Part shown: piece by piece, positions 53,446 through 61,739 of the stretch
Position numbering within the stretch: the stretch's first letter is position 1
Layout: each line of letters starts with the position of its first letter
DNA from: an uncultured Prevotella sp.
GTDB lineage: Bacteria; Bacteroidota; Bacteroidia; Bacteroidales; Bacteroidaceae
Direction of reading: 5' to 3'
Assembly: GCA_934229335.1 (NCBI GenBank)
Contig: CAKQDQ010000001.1
Span: forward strand, 60,012-124,011
Length of the DNA stretch: 64,000 nucleotides
Notes under the pieces: model-generated
What the model saw: the letters and a program-made list of their open reading frames with translations, nothing else
Database searches by the model: none
What the model was told of the DNA's origin: nothing
Translations under genes and position numbers: made by a program

Positions 53446-55236
53446 ATGAGAAAAATTATAACACTGATATTGCTGTGCTGCATGGTTACTCTTAATGCGA
53501 AAACCGTTAAGGGAGGCAGCGGATTATGGCTGAAACCTACCGACGAGGTGGAGATAGGCAAGCCCGTTGATAGCCCCTTCACGCTGCGACTGCTTGACCA
53601 TTGGGATAATCCCAACGGAACAATAGAGCGTGGTTTTGCTGGCCACAGCATCTTCTGGAAGCCTGATGGCATGGCAAACCTTGACGTGGTGCGCAACTAT
53701 GCCATTCATTGCGCCTCAGTAGGCATCAATGGTGCTGTGCTCAACAATGTCAACGCCAAGCCGCTTATGCTTTCGACAGCTAAGTTAAAAGAGACAAAAC
53801 GCATTGCCGACGTGCTGCGCCAGTATGGCATAAAGACCTATCTCTCCGTCAATTTCGGTTCGCCTAAGGCACTCGGAGGACTGGCAACAGCCGACCCTTT
53901 AGACAAGAAAGTAGTGGCATGGTGGCATAAAAAGGCTAAGGAAATATACAAACTGATACCCGATTTCGGTGGGTTCCTCGTTAAAGCCAATTCTGAAGGC
54001 GAGCCAGGACCTATGGATTACGGCAGAACACACGTGGACGGAGCCAATATGTTGGCTGATGCGCTGAAGCCATACGGCGGAATAGTGATGTGGAGAGCGT
54101 TTGTATATAACGCGAAAGCAAGCGACAGAGCGTCACAAGCGTATGAGGAATTTGTGAGATATGATGGACAATTCCGTGACAACGTTATCATTCAGATAAA
54201 GAATGGACCAGTAGATTTTCAGCCAAGAGAACCTCTCTCTCCGTTGTTCTTTGCCTTGAAGAAGACGAAGATGATGCTTGAGGTACAGGTAACGCAGGAA
54301 TATACTGGTGAGAGCATACACACTTGCTTCATGCCTTTCTATGACTGTCGCGCGCTGTACGACATGAATTATCGTACTGTTAACGCCAATATCGGTCTTG
54401 AAGTAAAGAACCTTGTGGGCATAGCGGGCGTATCTAACGTTGGTGACACACCCACAATGTGCGGCTCTGTCATGGCACAAGCCAACTGGTACGGCTTCGG
54501 CATGATGGCATCACATCCATATATGGACAAGAAAGAGATAGCGGAGAGATGGCTGAAAGCTACTTTTACGGCAGATACGGCTTTTGTTAACCCTATGACA
54601 CGTGTGCTGATGGCGAGCCATGAGGCTGTGGTAAAGTACATGATGCCACTTGGTCTACATCATATCTTTGCTGGAGAACATCACTATGGACCAGAACCTT
54701 GGTACAGTCCAGAGGGATGTCGCGAGGATTGGTTGCCGCGTTACTATCATAAGGCGGCAAAAGACGGCATAGGGTTTGACCGTACAGACAATGGAGGGTC
54801 TGGCAACACAAGGCAGTATCCCGACACCTTATATAATATATATAATGATGTTGACCGTTGTCCGGAGCAGTTATTGCTATGGTTTCACCACCTGCCGTGG
54901 ACACACAGGCTACATTCTGGTGAAACCTTGTGGGACGGATTGTGTCATAAGTATGATGAAGGCGTAAGAGAAGCAGAAGCCTTTGCGGAAGTATGGCGTC
55001 AGATGAAGCCATACGTAAGGACTGATGTTCATGCGGCACAGCAACGCCTTTTCGACCGTCAAGCGAAGGATGCATGGTGGTGGAGAGACGCTTGTCTGCT
55101 CTATTTTCAGCAGTTCTCTGGGCTACCGCTACCACTTGGCTCGCCAATGCCGAGACATACGCTGAAGCAGTTGATGGACTTCCACCTCGATATGGATATC
55201 TATACTACGGCGGACATTGAAAAACTCGTAAATTAA
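53446..55236 (+). CDS. GH67 alpha-glucuronidase lacking most of the N-terminal domain
   Basis: The 596-residue secreted protein (signal peptide to about LNA18) contains the complete GH67 barrel and C-terminal domain: LLDHWDNPNGTIERGFAGHS, FLVKANSEGEPGPMDYG, VTQEYTGES. By spacing, Glu184, Asp257 and Glu285 match the catalytic acid and the two base carboxylates of Cellvibrio GlcA67A (Glu292, Asp365, Glu393). The constant offset of about 108 residues shows that most of the normal N-terminal domain is absent: only GSGLWLKPTDEVEIGKPVDS separates the signal peptide from the barrel. Usual length is about 650-730. The enzyme removes (4-O-methyl)glucuronic acid from the non-reducing end of xylo-oligosaccharides, complementing GH115. 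Position before the symporter matches xynF of P. bryantii clusters. Confidence 0.9.
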   Translation: MRKIITLILLCCMVTLNAKTVKGGSGLWLKPTDEVEIGKPVDSPFTLRLLDHWDNPNGTIERGFAGHSIFWKPDGMANLDVVRNYAIHCASVGINGAVLNNVNAKPLMLSTAKLKETKRIADVLRQYGIKTYLSVNFGSPKALGGLATADPLDKKVVAWWHKKAKEIYKLIPDFGGFLVKANSEGEPGPMDYGRTHVDGANMLADALKPYGGIVMWRAFVYNAKASDRASQAYEEFVRYDGQFRDNVIIQIKNGPVDFQPREPLSPLFFALKKTKMMLEVQVTQEYTGESIHTCFMPFYDCRALYDMNYRTVNANIGLEVKNLVGIAGVSNVGDTPTMCGSVMAQANWYGFGMMASHPYMDKKEIAERWLKATFTADTAFVNPMTRVLMASHEAVVKYMMPLGLHHIFAGEHHYGPEPWYSPEGCREDWLPRYYHKAAKDGIGFDRTDNGGSGNTRQYPDTLYNIYNDVDRCPEQLLLWFHHLPWTHRLHSGETLWDGLCHKYDEGVREAEAFAEVWRQMKPYVRTDVHAAQQRLFDRQAKDAWWWRDACLLYFQQFSGLPLPLGSPMPRHTLKQLMDFHLDMDIYTTADIEKLVN

Positions 55237-55400
55237 AAATTTAAAAATAAGAATTTAAAATTATGATTACGTTACAATGTTAAGGAATAGTCATAACACG
55301 AACTCCATAGAAGCAGAATAAGGTAATCATAATTCTTAACTTTTAATTCTTAATTTCTAATTCTTAAGTCAGTCTGCATGTAATCATAATTCTTAAACTT
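55237..55400. repeat. Palindromic AATTCTTAAC element upstream of the symporter
   Basis: A/T arms (AAAATTTAAAAATAAGAATTT, ending ATTATGATTACG at about 55258-55269) face GGTAATCATAATTCTTAAC (from 55322) around a 52-bp centre. GTAATCATAATTCTTAA is then repeated directly at 55380-55396. The order of words matches the element at 29780-29895. Confidence 0.6.
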
Positions 55401-55427
55401 TAATTGTTAACTCTTAATGTAATACAT

Positions 55428-56831
55428 ATGCAAACATCATCACAAGAATCTAAAGGCTTCTACAAATTGTCATGGCTTCAGCGCATAGGCTTTGGCTCAG
55501 GAGACCTTGCTCAGAACCTAATCTTTCAGGTTACGTGTATGTACCTGCTGTTTTTCTACACCGACATCTATGGACTTAACGAGGTTGACGTGTCGGTTAT
55601 GTTCCTCGTAGGTAACATTGCCAACGTCGTTTGGGACCCTATCGTGGGCACACTCATCGACAAGAGCAATCCGAAACTTGGTAAATATCGCTCATATCTC
55701 GTCTATGTGGGCGTGCCACTCTCTGGTTTCGCCATACTATGTTTCTATGATGGCTTTGCGCCTTCATTGCTTTACGCCTACGTAACGTACATAGCCATGA
55801 CGCTGCTCTATACGTTTATCAACGTGCCTTACGGTGCTTTGAACTCTGCTCTGACCCGTGACACGGACGAAATAACCATACTTACCTCTGTGAGAATGTT
55901 CATGGCGAACTGTGGTGGACTGGCTGTAGGCTCTGGTTTGCCTCTACTCATAGCGCATTTCTCTGACAGTGGCACGGAAGGACTGCCAAAAGATCCTAAG
56001 GCATGGTTCATAACGATGGCTATTTACGGCACGGTAGGACTGCTGTTGCTGTTCTTCTGCTTCTCACAGTGTAAGGAACGTGTGGTGATGGACGCCAAAG
56101 AGAGCGAGGATGTGAAGGTGTCAGACCTCGTAACAGAGTTTGTGCGCAACCGACCGCTACGTGTTATCGCCCTGTTCTTTATCACAGCGTTTGCCATGAT
56201 GTCAATAGGCAATGCGGCAGGAGCATACTTCGTGAACAGTAATCTGCACGGTACGCCCGAGCAACTGTCGCTATTCATGGGCTTAGGCTCTGCGCCAGCG
56301 TTCATATTCATGCCACTTGTGCCTGCAATCAAGAAGGCAATAGGCAAGAAAAATATGTTCTTCGCCTTCCTGGGCATAGCTATTCTGGGCATGGCGGCAC
56401 TGTATGTGATAGCGAAGATGGAGCATCCGAACATGACACTCATCTATATTGCGCAGTTTGTTAAGTCTACTGGCGTCATTGTCGCTACTGGATACATGTG
56501 GGCACTCGTACCAGAGGTAATCTCTTACGGTGAGTATACAAGCGGAAAGCGTATCGCTGGCATCGTGAATGCTTTGACAGGACTCTTCTTCAAGGCTGGT
56601 ATGACGCTCGGAAGTGTTGTCGCTCCTGCGGTATTGGCATACGTTTGCTACAACAAACAGGTGGTGGAACAGACACCATTGGCACAGGAAGGCATACTGT
56701 GGTTAGTATGTGTGATACCTGCAGCACTGCTTTTACTCGCCATGGTCATTATCTCAAGATATGAATTAACCGACGAACGCATTGATGAGATAAATAAAGC
56801 GATAGAGGCAAGACACCAAAGCGCAGAATAA
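55428..56831 (+). CDS. xynD: GPH-family sodium/proton:glycoside symporter (XynD-like)
   Basis: I start this 467-residue protein at ATG 55428; the longer frame adds eight codons of repeat-derived sequence. The N-terminus (LQRIGFGSGDLAQNLIF), WDPIVGTLIDKSNPKLGKYR in the first cytoplasmic loop and about 12 hydrophobic helices are typical of the glycoside-pentoside-hexuronide:cation symporters (MelB, XylP, UidB). It would carry xylo-oligosaccharides or aldouronates across the inner membrane. Genes for GH67 upstream and GH10 and a cytoplasmic GH43 downstream reproduce the xynFDAB-type order of Prevotella bryantii, in which XynD is such a symporter. The 191-bp gap upstream is filled by a palindromic repeat. 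Confidence 0.9.
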   Translation: MQTSSQESKGFYKLSWLQRIGFGSGDLAQNLIFQVTCMYLLFFYTDIYGLNEVDVSVMFLVGNIANVVWDPIVGTLIDKSNPKLGKYRSYLVYVGVPLSGFAILCFYDGFAPSLLYAYVTYIAMTLLYTFINVPYGALNSALTRDTDEITILTSVRMFMANCGGLAVGSGLPLLIAHFSDSGTEGLPKDPKAWFITMAIYGTVGLLLLFFCFSQCKERVVMDAKESEDVKVSDLVTEFVRNRPLRVIALFFITAFAMMSIGNAAGAYFVNSNLHGTPEQLSLFMGLGSAPAFIFMPLVPAIKKAIGKKNMFFAFLGIAILGMAALYVIAKMEHPNMTLIYIAQFVKSTGVIVATGYMWALVPEVISYGEYTSGKRIAGIVNALTGLFFKAGMTLGSVVAPAVLAYVCYNKQVVEQTPLAQEGILWLVCVIPAALLLLAMVIISRYELTDERIDEINKAIEARHQSAE

Positions 56832-56860
56832 AAAGTACCAAATAAACATACAACAACAAT

Positions 56861-58024
56861 ATGAACATGAAGAAAATATCATTAGCTCTATTAGCCATGC
56901 AGGCGGTTTTCCTCTCGTGCAACGCACAAGGCTTGGGCGAGGCATATAAGGATTACTGGCGTACTGGCGTGAGTGTTAACCAATGGGAGGTAGCGGTAGA
57001 CTCACCAAAGCCAGGAGAACATGGCGTGACAGGTTTTACGGGAAGAGACCAAACTGCTAATTTCCCGCTGATAGTAGATAATTTTAACTGGCTCGTAGCT
57101 GAAAATTCCATGAAGATGGAGAGCGTACACCCACAGGAAGGTATTTACGATTTTACAGATGCCGATAAGTTTGTAGACAAGGCTTTGGCAAGTGGAGTGA
57201 ACGTAGTGGGCCACTGTCTGATATGGCATTCACAATGTCCGGCTTGGTTCTTCCTCGATTCAGAGGGCAAACAGGTAACCCCGGAGGTGCTAAGAAAGCG
57301 TATGAAGGAGCACATCTACACCGTGGTGAGCCACTTTAAGGGCAGAGTGAAGGCATGGGATGTAGTAAATGAGGCGTTTGAAGACGACGGAAGTCTGCGC
57401 AAAAGCAAGTTCTATGAGATATTAGGTGAGGACTTTATACCGTTAGCTTTCCAGTATGCGTATGAGGCAGACCCATCAATGGAACTGTATTATAACGACT
57501 TCTCCATGAACAAGTCCACGAAAGCGCGTGGCGTAGTAAACTTCTTCAAGCCGCTGATGGCAAAAGGTCTGCACGTTACCGCTATCGGATTGCAGGGGCA
57601 TATGATTCTTGATTCGGACGATTACGTAAGCCAATATGCCAAGACCATAGACCTAATAAAGAGCGAATTGGGCTTGCCGTCACAGTTTACAGAACTCGAT
57701 CTATCTGTACTGCCTAACCCCTTCGGCTTCTCTGGAGCCAATATAGCAGCAAACTTCAAGTACAGTGAGAAGATGGATCCATACAAGAAAGGAATTCCTG
57801 CCAACGTACAGAAGAAGGTAGACGACTTCTGGGTGGCGTTCTACAAGATGCTTCTTGAACGTAAGGAGAACGTGTTGCGCGTAGGATTCTGGTGCTTTAA
57901 CGATGCTAACACATGGCGAAACAACTGGCCTATTAACGGAAGAACGGACTACCCAACGCTGTTTGACCGCAACAGTCAGCCTAAACCAACGATAAAAAAG
58001 TTGATAGAACTCGTAAAAAAATAA
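56861..58024 (+). CDS. xynA: GH10 endo-1,4-beta-xylanase
   Basis: The 387-residue enzyme is a single GH10 barrel with acid/base Glu171 (WDVVNEAF) and nucleophile Glu278 (FTELDLSV), plus VGHCLIWHSQCPAWFF and GFWCFNDANTWRNNWP. The N-terminus (MNMKKISLALLAMQAVFLSC) ends in a plausible lipobox (Cys20), so it may be membrane-anchored rather than freely periplasmic. It lacks any inserted carbohydrate-binding module, unlike the large surface GH10 enzymes of Bacteroides xylan loci, and is likely to cut imported oligosaccharides. It lies 29 bp after the symporter gene and 17 bp before the GH43 gene, the xynA position of the P. bryantii cluster. Confidence 0.95.
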   Translation: MNMKKISLALLAMQAVFLSCNAQGLGEAYKDYWRTGVSVNQWEVAVDSPKPGEHGVTGFTGRDQTANFPLIVDNFNWLVAENSMKMESVHPQEGIYDFTDADKFVDKALASGVNVVGHCLIWHSQCPAWFFLDSEGKQVTPEVLRKRMKEHIYTVVSHFKGRVKAWDVVNEAFEDDGSLRKSKFYEILGEDFIPLAFQYAYEADPSMELYYNDFSMNKSTKARGVVNFFKPLMAKGLHVTAIGLQGHMILDSDDYVSQYAKTIDLIKSELGLPSQFTELDLSVLPNPFGFSGANIAANFKYSEKMDPYKKGIPANVQKKVDDFWVAFYKMLLERKENVLRVGFWCFNDANTWRNNWPINGRTDYPTLFDRNSQPKPTIKKLIELVKK

Positions 58025-58041
58025 TAAAAACACACGATACT

Positions 58042-59067
58042 ATGGAAGGAAAAGCATATCTTTGGCCATCAGATTACATGGCAGACCCGTCGGTTCACGT
58101 ATGGAACGGCAGGCTTTATATCTACCCCTCACATGACTGGGACGCTGGAGTGGGCGACGATGACAGTGGTGCAGAATACGAAATGAAAGACTATCACGTA
58201 TTCTCTACCGACGACCTTGAAGCAGTTTGCAGAGGAGAGAAGCAACTCGTGGACCACGGTTGCATACTGAAAGTAGAGGATATACCGTGGGCGAGCCACC
58301 AACTGTGGGACAATGACGTGCAGGAGAAGGACGGAAAGTACTACATGTACTTCCCAGCTAAAGACAAAAATGAAATTTTCCGCACGGGAGTAGCTGTGGC
58401 TGACCGCCCAGAAGGACCTTTCACACCGCTCAATGACCCTATACACGGCTCATATTCTATAGACTATGCCGCTATGAAGGATGATGACGGAGAGACATAC
58501 TTCTACTTCGGCGGCATCTGGGGTGGACAGTTGCAGTGGTATAAGGACAACAAACTCTGCTTTAACGAGTCAGGCATCGCTGCGCCACCTCCAGGAGATA
58601 CCGAGCCAATCGTTCCTGCCAAGAAGTCAGAGTGCGACGCATTGCCATCACGAGTAGTACGCCTCGCACCAGATATGCTGCACTTCGCAGAGGAGCCAAA
58701 GCCTGTAATCATTCTCGGCAAGGATGGAAAACCGCTGAAGGCAGACGACCCTCATCGTTTCTTTGAGGCGTCATGGTGCCACAAGTACAATGGTAAGTAT
58801 TATTTCTCATACTCTACTGGCGACACCCACATGATATGTTACGCCATCGGTGACAATCCTTACGGGCCGTTTACTTACCAAGGTGTCGTCTTGACTCCAG
58901 TAAAAGCAGGTTGGACAACGCACCACTGTATAGTAGAGTTTAAGGGAAAATGGTATCTCTTCCATCACGATTCTGCTCCTTCTGGCGGTGTTAACAGTCT
59001 CCGTTCATTGAAAGTTTGTGAACTGCATTATAACGAAGACGGAACCATTCAGACCATAGAAGGATAA
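58042..59067 (+). CDS. xynB: Cytoplasmic GH43 exo-xylanase/beta-xylosidase (XynB-like)
   Basis: The 341-residue protein has no signal peptide (MEGKAYLWPSDYMADPSVHV) and consists of one GH43 propeller with Asp15 (MADPSVHV), Asp141 (SYSIDYAAMKDDDG) and Glu242 (RFFEASWCHK). Being the only leaderless hydrolase in the operon, it probably acts in the cytoplasm on xylo-oligosaccharides delivered by the symporter two genes upstream. It corresponds in position and type to XynB of Prevotella bryantii. A strong intrinsic terminator follows 55 bp after the stop, ending the operon. Confidence 0.92.
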   Translation: MEGKAYLWPSDYMADPSVHVWNGRLYIYPSHDWDAGVGDDDSGAEYEMKDYHVFSTDDLEAVCRGEKQLVDHGCILKVEDIPWASHQLWDNDVQEKDGKYYMYFPAKDKNEIFRTGVAVADRPEGPFTPLNDPIHGSYSIDYAAMKDDDGETYFYFGGIWGGQLQWYKDNKLCFNESGIAAPPPGDTEPIVPAKKSECDALPSRVVRLAPDMLHFAEEPKPVIILGKDGKPLKADDPHRFFEASWCHKYNGKYYFSYSTGDTHMICYAIGDNPYGPFTYQGVVLTPVKAGWTTHHCIVEFKGKWYLFHHDSAPSGGVNSLRSLKVCELHYNEDGTIQTIEG

Positions 59068-59121
59068 GTAATGTAATAAAAAATGACTCTATCAATATTT
59101 TTATCGTTAGAGTAACGTTAT

Positions 59122-59192
59122 CTTGTGCAGTTTTTATCTCGTCTTGCCGCATATAGGGAAGACATGAGATGAAAACTGCACAAGTTTTTTTT
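59122..59192 (+). terminator. Strong intrinsic terminator of the xyn operon
   Basis: CTTGTGCAGTTTT (59122-59134) pairs with AAAACTGCACAAG (59172-59184), with inner ATCTCGTCTT/AAGACATGAGAT pairing, followed by eight T (59185-59192). The sequence running on from the T-run is shared with 5173-5193 in the HTCS control region. Confidence 0.93.
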
Positions 59193-59252
59193 CAACATTA
59201 CTAAAGACAAGAAAATATATGATATGTCATAAAAACTATATTGTAAAAAGTG

Positions 59253-61739
59253 ATGAACTCGTTATTTAACAAATCGTTTTTCTATGGATTCCTTATGACA
59301 TTCAGCCTTACTGTTTCAGCACAGAACGTGAATATAAGTAATGTTCATGCAGCTTTTAATGGTTTGGAATGGCAAAAGGGGAATGGCAAGCTGTTGGTGC
59401 AGTTTGTAAAACCAGATGTTGTAAGAGTGCAGTATCAGCCTGAAGGAAAGTTGCTTGGTAATGGAACGGATGTCTGTGTGGCTCGCAAAGATAAGAAAAT
59501 CAAACTGGTTTATGGCAAAGATGGTCTCTCAATGTCTTCAGATAGTTTGAAGGTTACCATTGATAAAGCATCTGGGGCTATTAGTTATTATGACAATCAG
59601 CATCGTTTACTTTTGGCAGAGAACGCAGTAATGCCTCGTATGTCAGAAAGAGTCTATCAAGAGAAGGTTACCTTTAACGAGAAGTCACGTCGTGTGGTGC
59701 ATACTGCCAATGGTGATGTGGAGACGGTAGATGTCTTGAAACGTGACACCATGGGTTCTTTCTATCGTTATCAGATGAACTTCAGTTGGCAGAAAGGCGA
59801 GGCACTCTATGGACTTGGCTCACATATTGAGGACTATATGAACCTACGTGGCAAGAAGATGTATCTCTGTCAGCATAACTTGAAGGCTATGGTGCCCGTG
59901 CTAAACTCTACGGCTGGCTATGGGTTGCTGTTTGATGCAGGTTGCGCAATGATATATAATAATGTGAAGGACAGCAGCTATGTGGAGTTAGAAGCGGCAC
60001 AGCAGATAGACTATTACTTCATGAAAGGACACAACATGGATGCTGTGGTGGCAAACTATCGCCAGCTAACGGGTGAATGTCCGATGATGCCGCAGTATCT
60101 CTTCGGTTACACTCAGTCGAAAGAACGCTATTGTAGCTCCGAGGAATTGGAGAGCATCGTCAGGGAATATCGTCGGCGCAAGATTCCACTCGATATGATA
60201 GTGCAAGACTGGAGTTATTGGCTTAGTGGACATTGGGGTGAGATGAAGATGGACACGAAGTATTATCCAGACAAGAAGGCGTTGGCAGATTCACTCCATG
60301 CAATGCACTGTAAGTTGATGATATCCATCTGGCCGAATGCCCAGTACTGTCCTCAGAACGAGGACTTCAAGAATAGAGGTTGGATATTGCCTGGTGGTTC
60401 GGTATATGATGCCTACAATCCGCAATCCCGTTCGCTATATTGGGATTATGCCAACAACGAGTTTTTCAAGAACGGATTTGACGCATGGTGGTGCGATTCC
60501 TCAGAACCCGTTGATGGTGACTGGAACAATCCGATGCCAAAGGGATATGGTTACCAGAGCCATGCAGAGCGTTGGAGACTCAATACACAGGCATTGAGCG
60601 ATGTGTTGGGAGCAGAACGCAGCCAAACCTATTCGCTCTATCATGCCATGGGCATCTATGAGCATCAGCGACAGGTGACAGATGGCAAGCGAGTAGTAAA
60701 CCTTACACGTTCATCTTATGCAGGTCAGCAGCGTTACTCTACCATTACTTGGAACGGTGACACCTATGCTTCTTGGGAGCGTTTTGCTCAAATGATACCT
60801 GCCGGCTTGAACTTCATGGCAACAGGTTGCCCTTATTGGACTATCGACGTGGGTGCTTTCTTCGTAGGTCCAGACAAATGGAATCGCTGGTTCTACAAGG
60901 GGGAATATCCAAAGGGATGCAATGACCCCGCCTATCGTGAGCTATACACCAGAATGTTCCAGTATGCCACCTTTCTGCCGATGCTTCGCAGTCATGGTAG
61001 CGACACCCCCAGAGAGGTATGGAGATTCGGTAATCCTGGTGAGCCATTCTATGAAAGCATAGTCAGCCACATCAAGTTGCGTTATGAACTTTTGCCATAC
61101 ACGTACTCTCTCGCCTCAAAAGTAACACGAGAAGGCTATACCATGACGAGACCTTTGGCTTTCGATTTCGCGTCAGATACCACAGTATACGACATCAAAG
61201 ACGAGTTTATGATGGGATCAGCCTTCTTGGTAGCACCCATGACGAAGCCTTTGATGCGATATGGTGAGGCAAATAGAAAGGTTTATCTGCCAAAGGCTGA
61301 GGCTGGTTGGTACGATTACTGGACAGGCAAGCATGAGGATGGGGGTAAGTGGATAGATGCTGCTGCTCCTATCGAACACTCTCCTTTGTATGTGAAGGCA
61401 GGTAGCATCATACCATTCACCGTTTGTCAACAGTATACAGGTGAACATACGGATGCTCCATATACCGTTAGGATATATCCAGGAGGCGATGCCGACTTCG
61501 AGATTTACGAGGATTCTGGCGATGGTTATGCCTATGAGAAGAAAGCTTTTGCCACCTATCGCTTGCATTGGGATGATAAGTCAAACACTTTGAAAGTCGG
61601 TGCAAGAAGAGGAAAATTCCCAAACATGGTGATGGAAAGACAACTAAATGTAGAGCTTCAGGACGGAAGCAAGAGGACAGTTGTCTATAAAGGAAAAGGA
61701 ATAGAGATAGATTTTAAGAATAATAACAATTTCGAATAA
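59253..61739 (+). CDS. GH31 alpha-xylosidase/alpha-glucosidase-type enzyme
   Basis: I start this 828-residue protein at the ATG at 59253 (a GTG lies just before it). It has a signal peptide (ending TVSAQ), an N-terminal sandwich (about 25-230), a barrel with MIVQDWSYW, nucleophile Asp415 (WWCDSSEP) and acid/base Asp503 (TWNGDTYASW), and C-terminal sandwiches. The WWCDSSEP form is typical of the alpha-xylosidase-like GH31 branch. In B. ovatus a GH31 of a xylan locus acts on complex side chains, a role that would suit this gene. It follows the operon terminator, so it has its own, unrecognised promoter. It overlaps the next gene by 1 bp (TAATG). Confidence 0.9.
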   Translation: MNSLFNKSFFYGFLMTFSLTVSAQNVNISNVHAAFNGLEWQKGNGKLLVQFVKPDVVRVQYQPEGKLLGNGTDVCVARKDKKIKLVYGKDGLSMSSDSLKVTIDKASGAISYYDNQHRLLLAENAVMPRMSERVYQEKVTFNEKSRRVVHTANGDVETVDVLKRDTMGSFYRYQMNFSWQKGEALYGLGSHIEDYMNLRGKKMYLCQHNLKAMVPVLNSTAGYGLLFDAGCAMIYNNVKDSSYVELEAAQQIDYYFMKGHNMDAVVANYRQLTGECPMMPQYLFGYTQSKERYCSSEELESIVREYRRRKIPLDMIVQDWSYWLSGHWGEMKMDTKYYPDKKALADSLHAMHCKLMISIWPNAQYCPQNEDFKNRGWILPGGSVYDAYNPQSRSLYWDYANNEFFKNGFDAWWCDSSEPVDGDWNNPMPKGYGYQSHAERWRLNTQALSDVLGAERSQTYSLYHAMGIYEHQRQVTDGKRVVNLTRSSYAGQQRYSTITWNGDTYASWERFAQMIPAGLNFMATGCPYWTIDVGAFFVGPDKWNRWFYKGEYPKGCNDPAYRELYTRMFQYATFLPMLRSHGSDTPREVWRFGNPGEPFYESIVSHIKLRYELLPYTYSLASKVTREGYTMTRPLAFDFASDTTVYDIKDEFMMGSAFLVAPMTKPLMRYGEANRKVYLPKAEAGWYDYWTGKHEDGGKWIDAAAPIEHSPLYVKAGSIIPFTVCQQYTGEHTDAPYTVRIYPGGDADFEIYEDSGDGYAYEKKAFATYRLHWDDKSNTLKVGARRGKFPNMVMERQLNVELQDGSKRTVVYKGKGIEIDFKNNNNFE

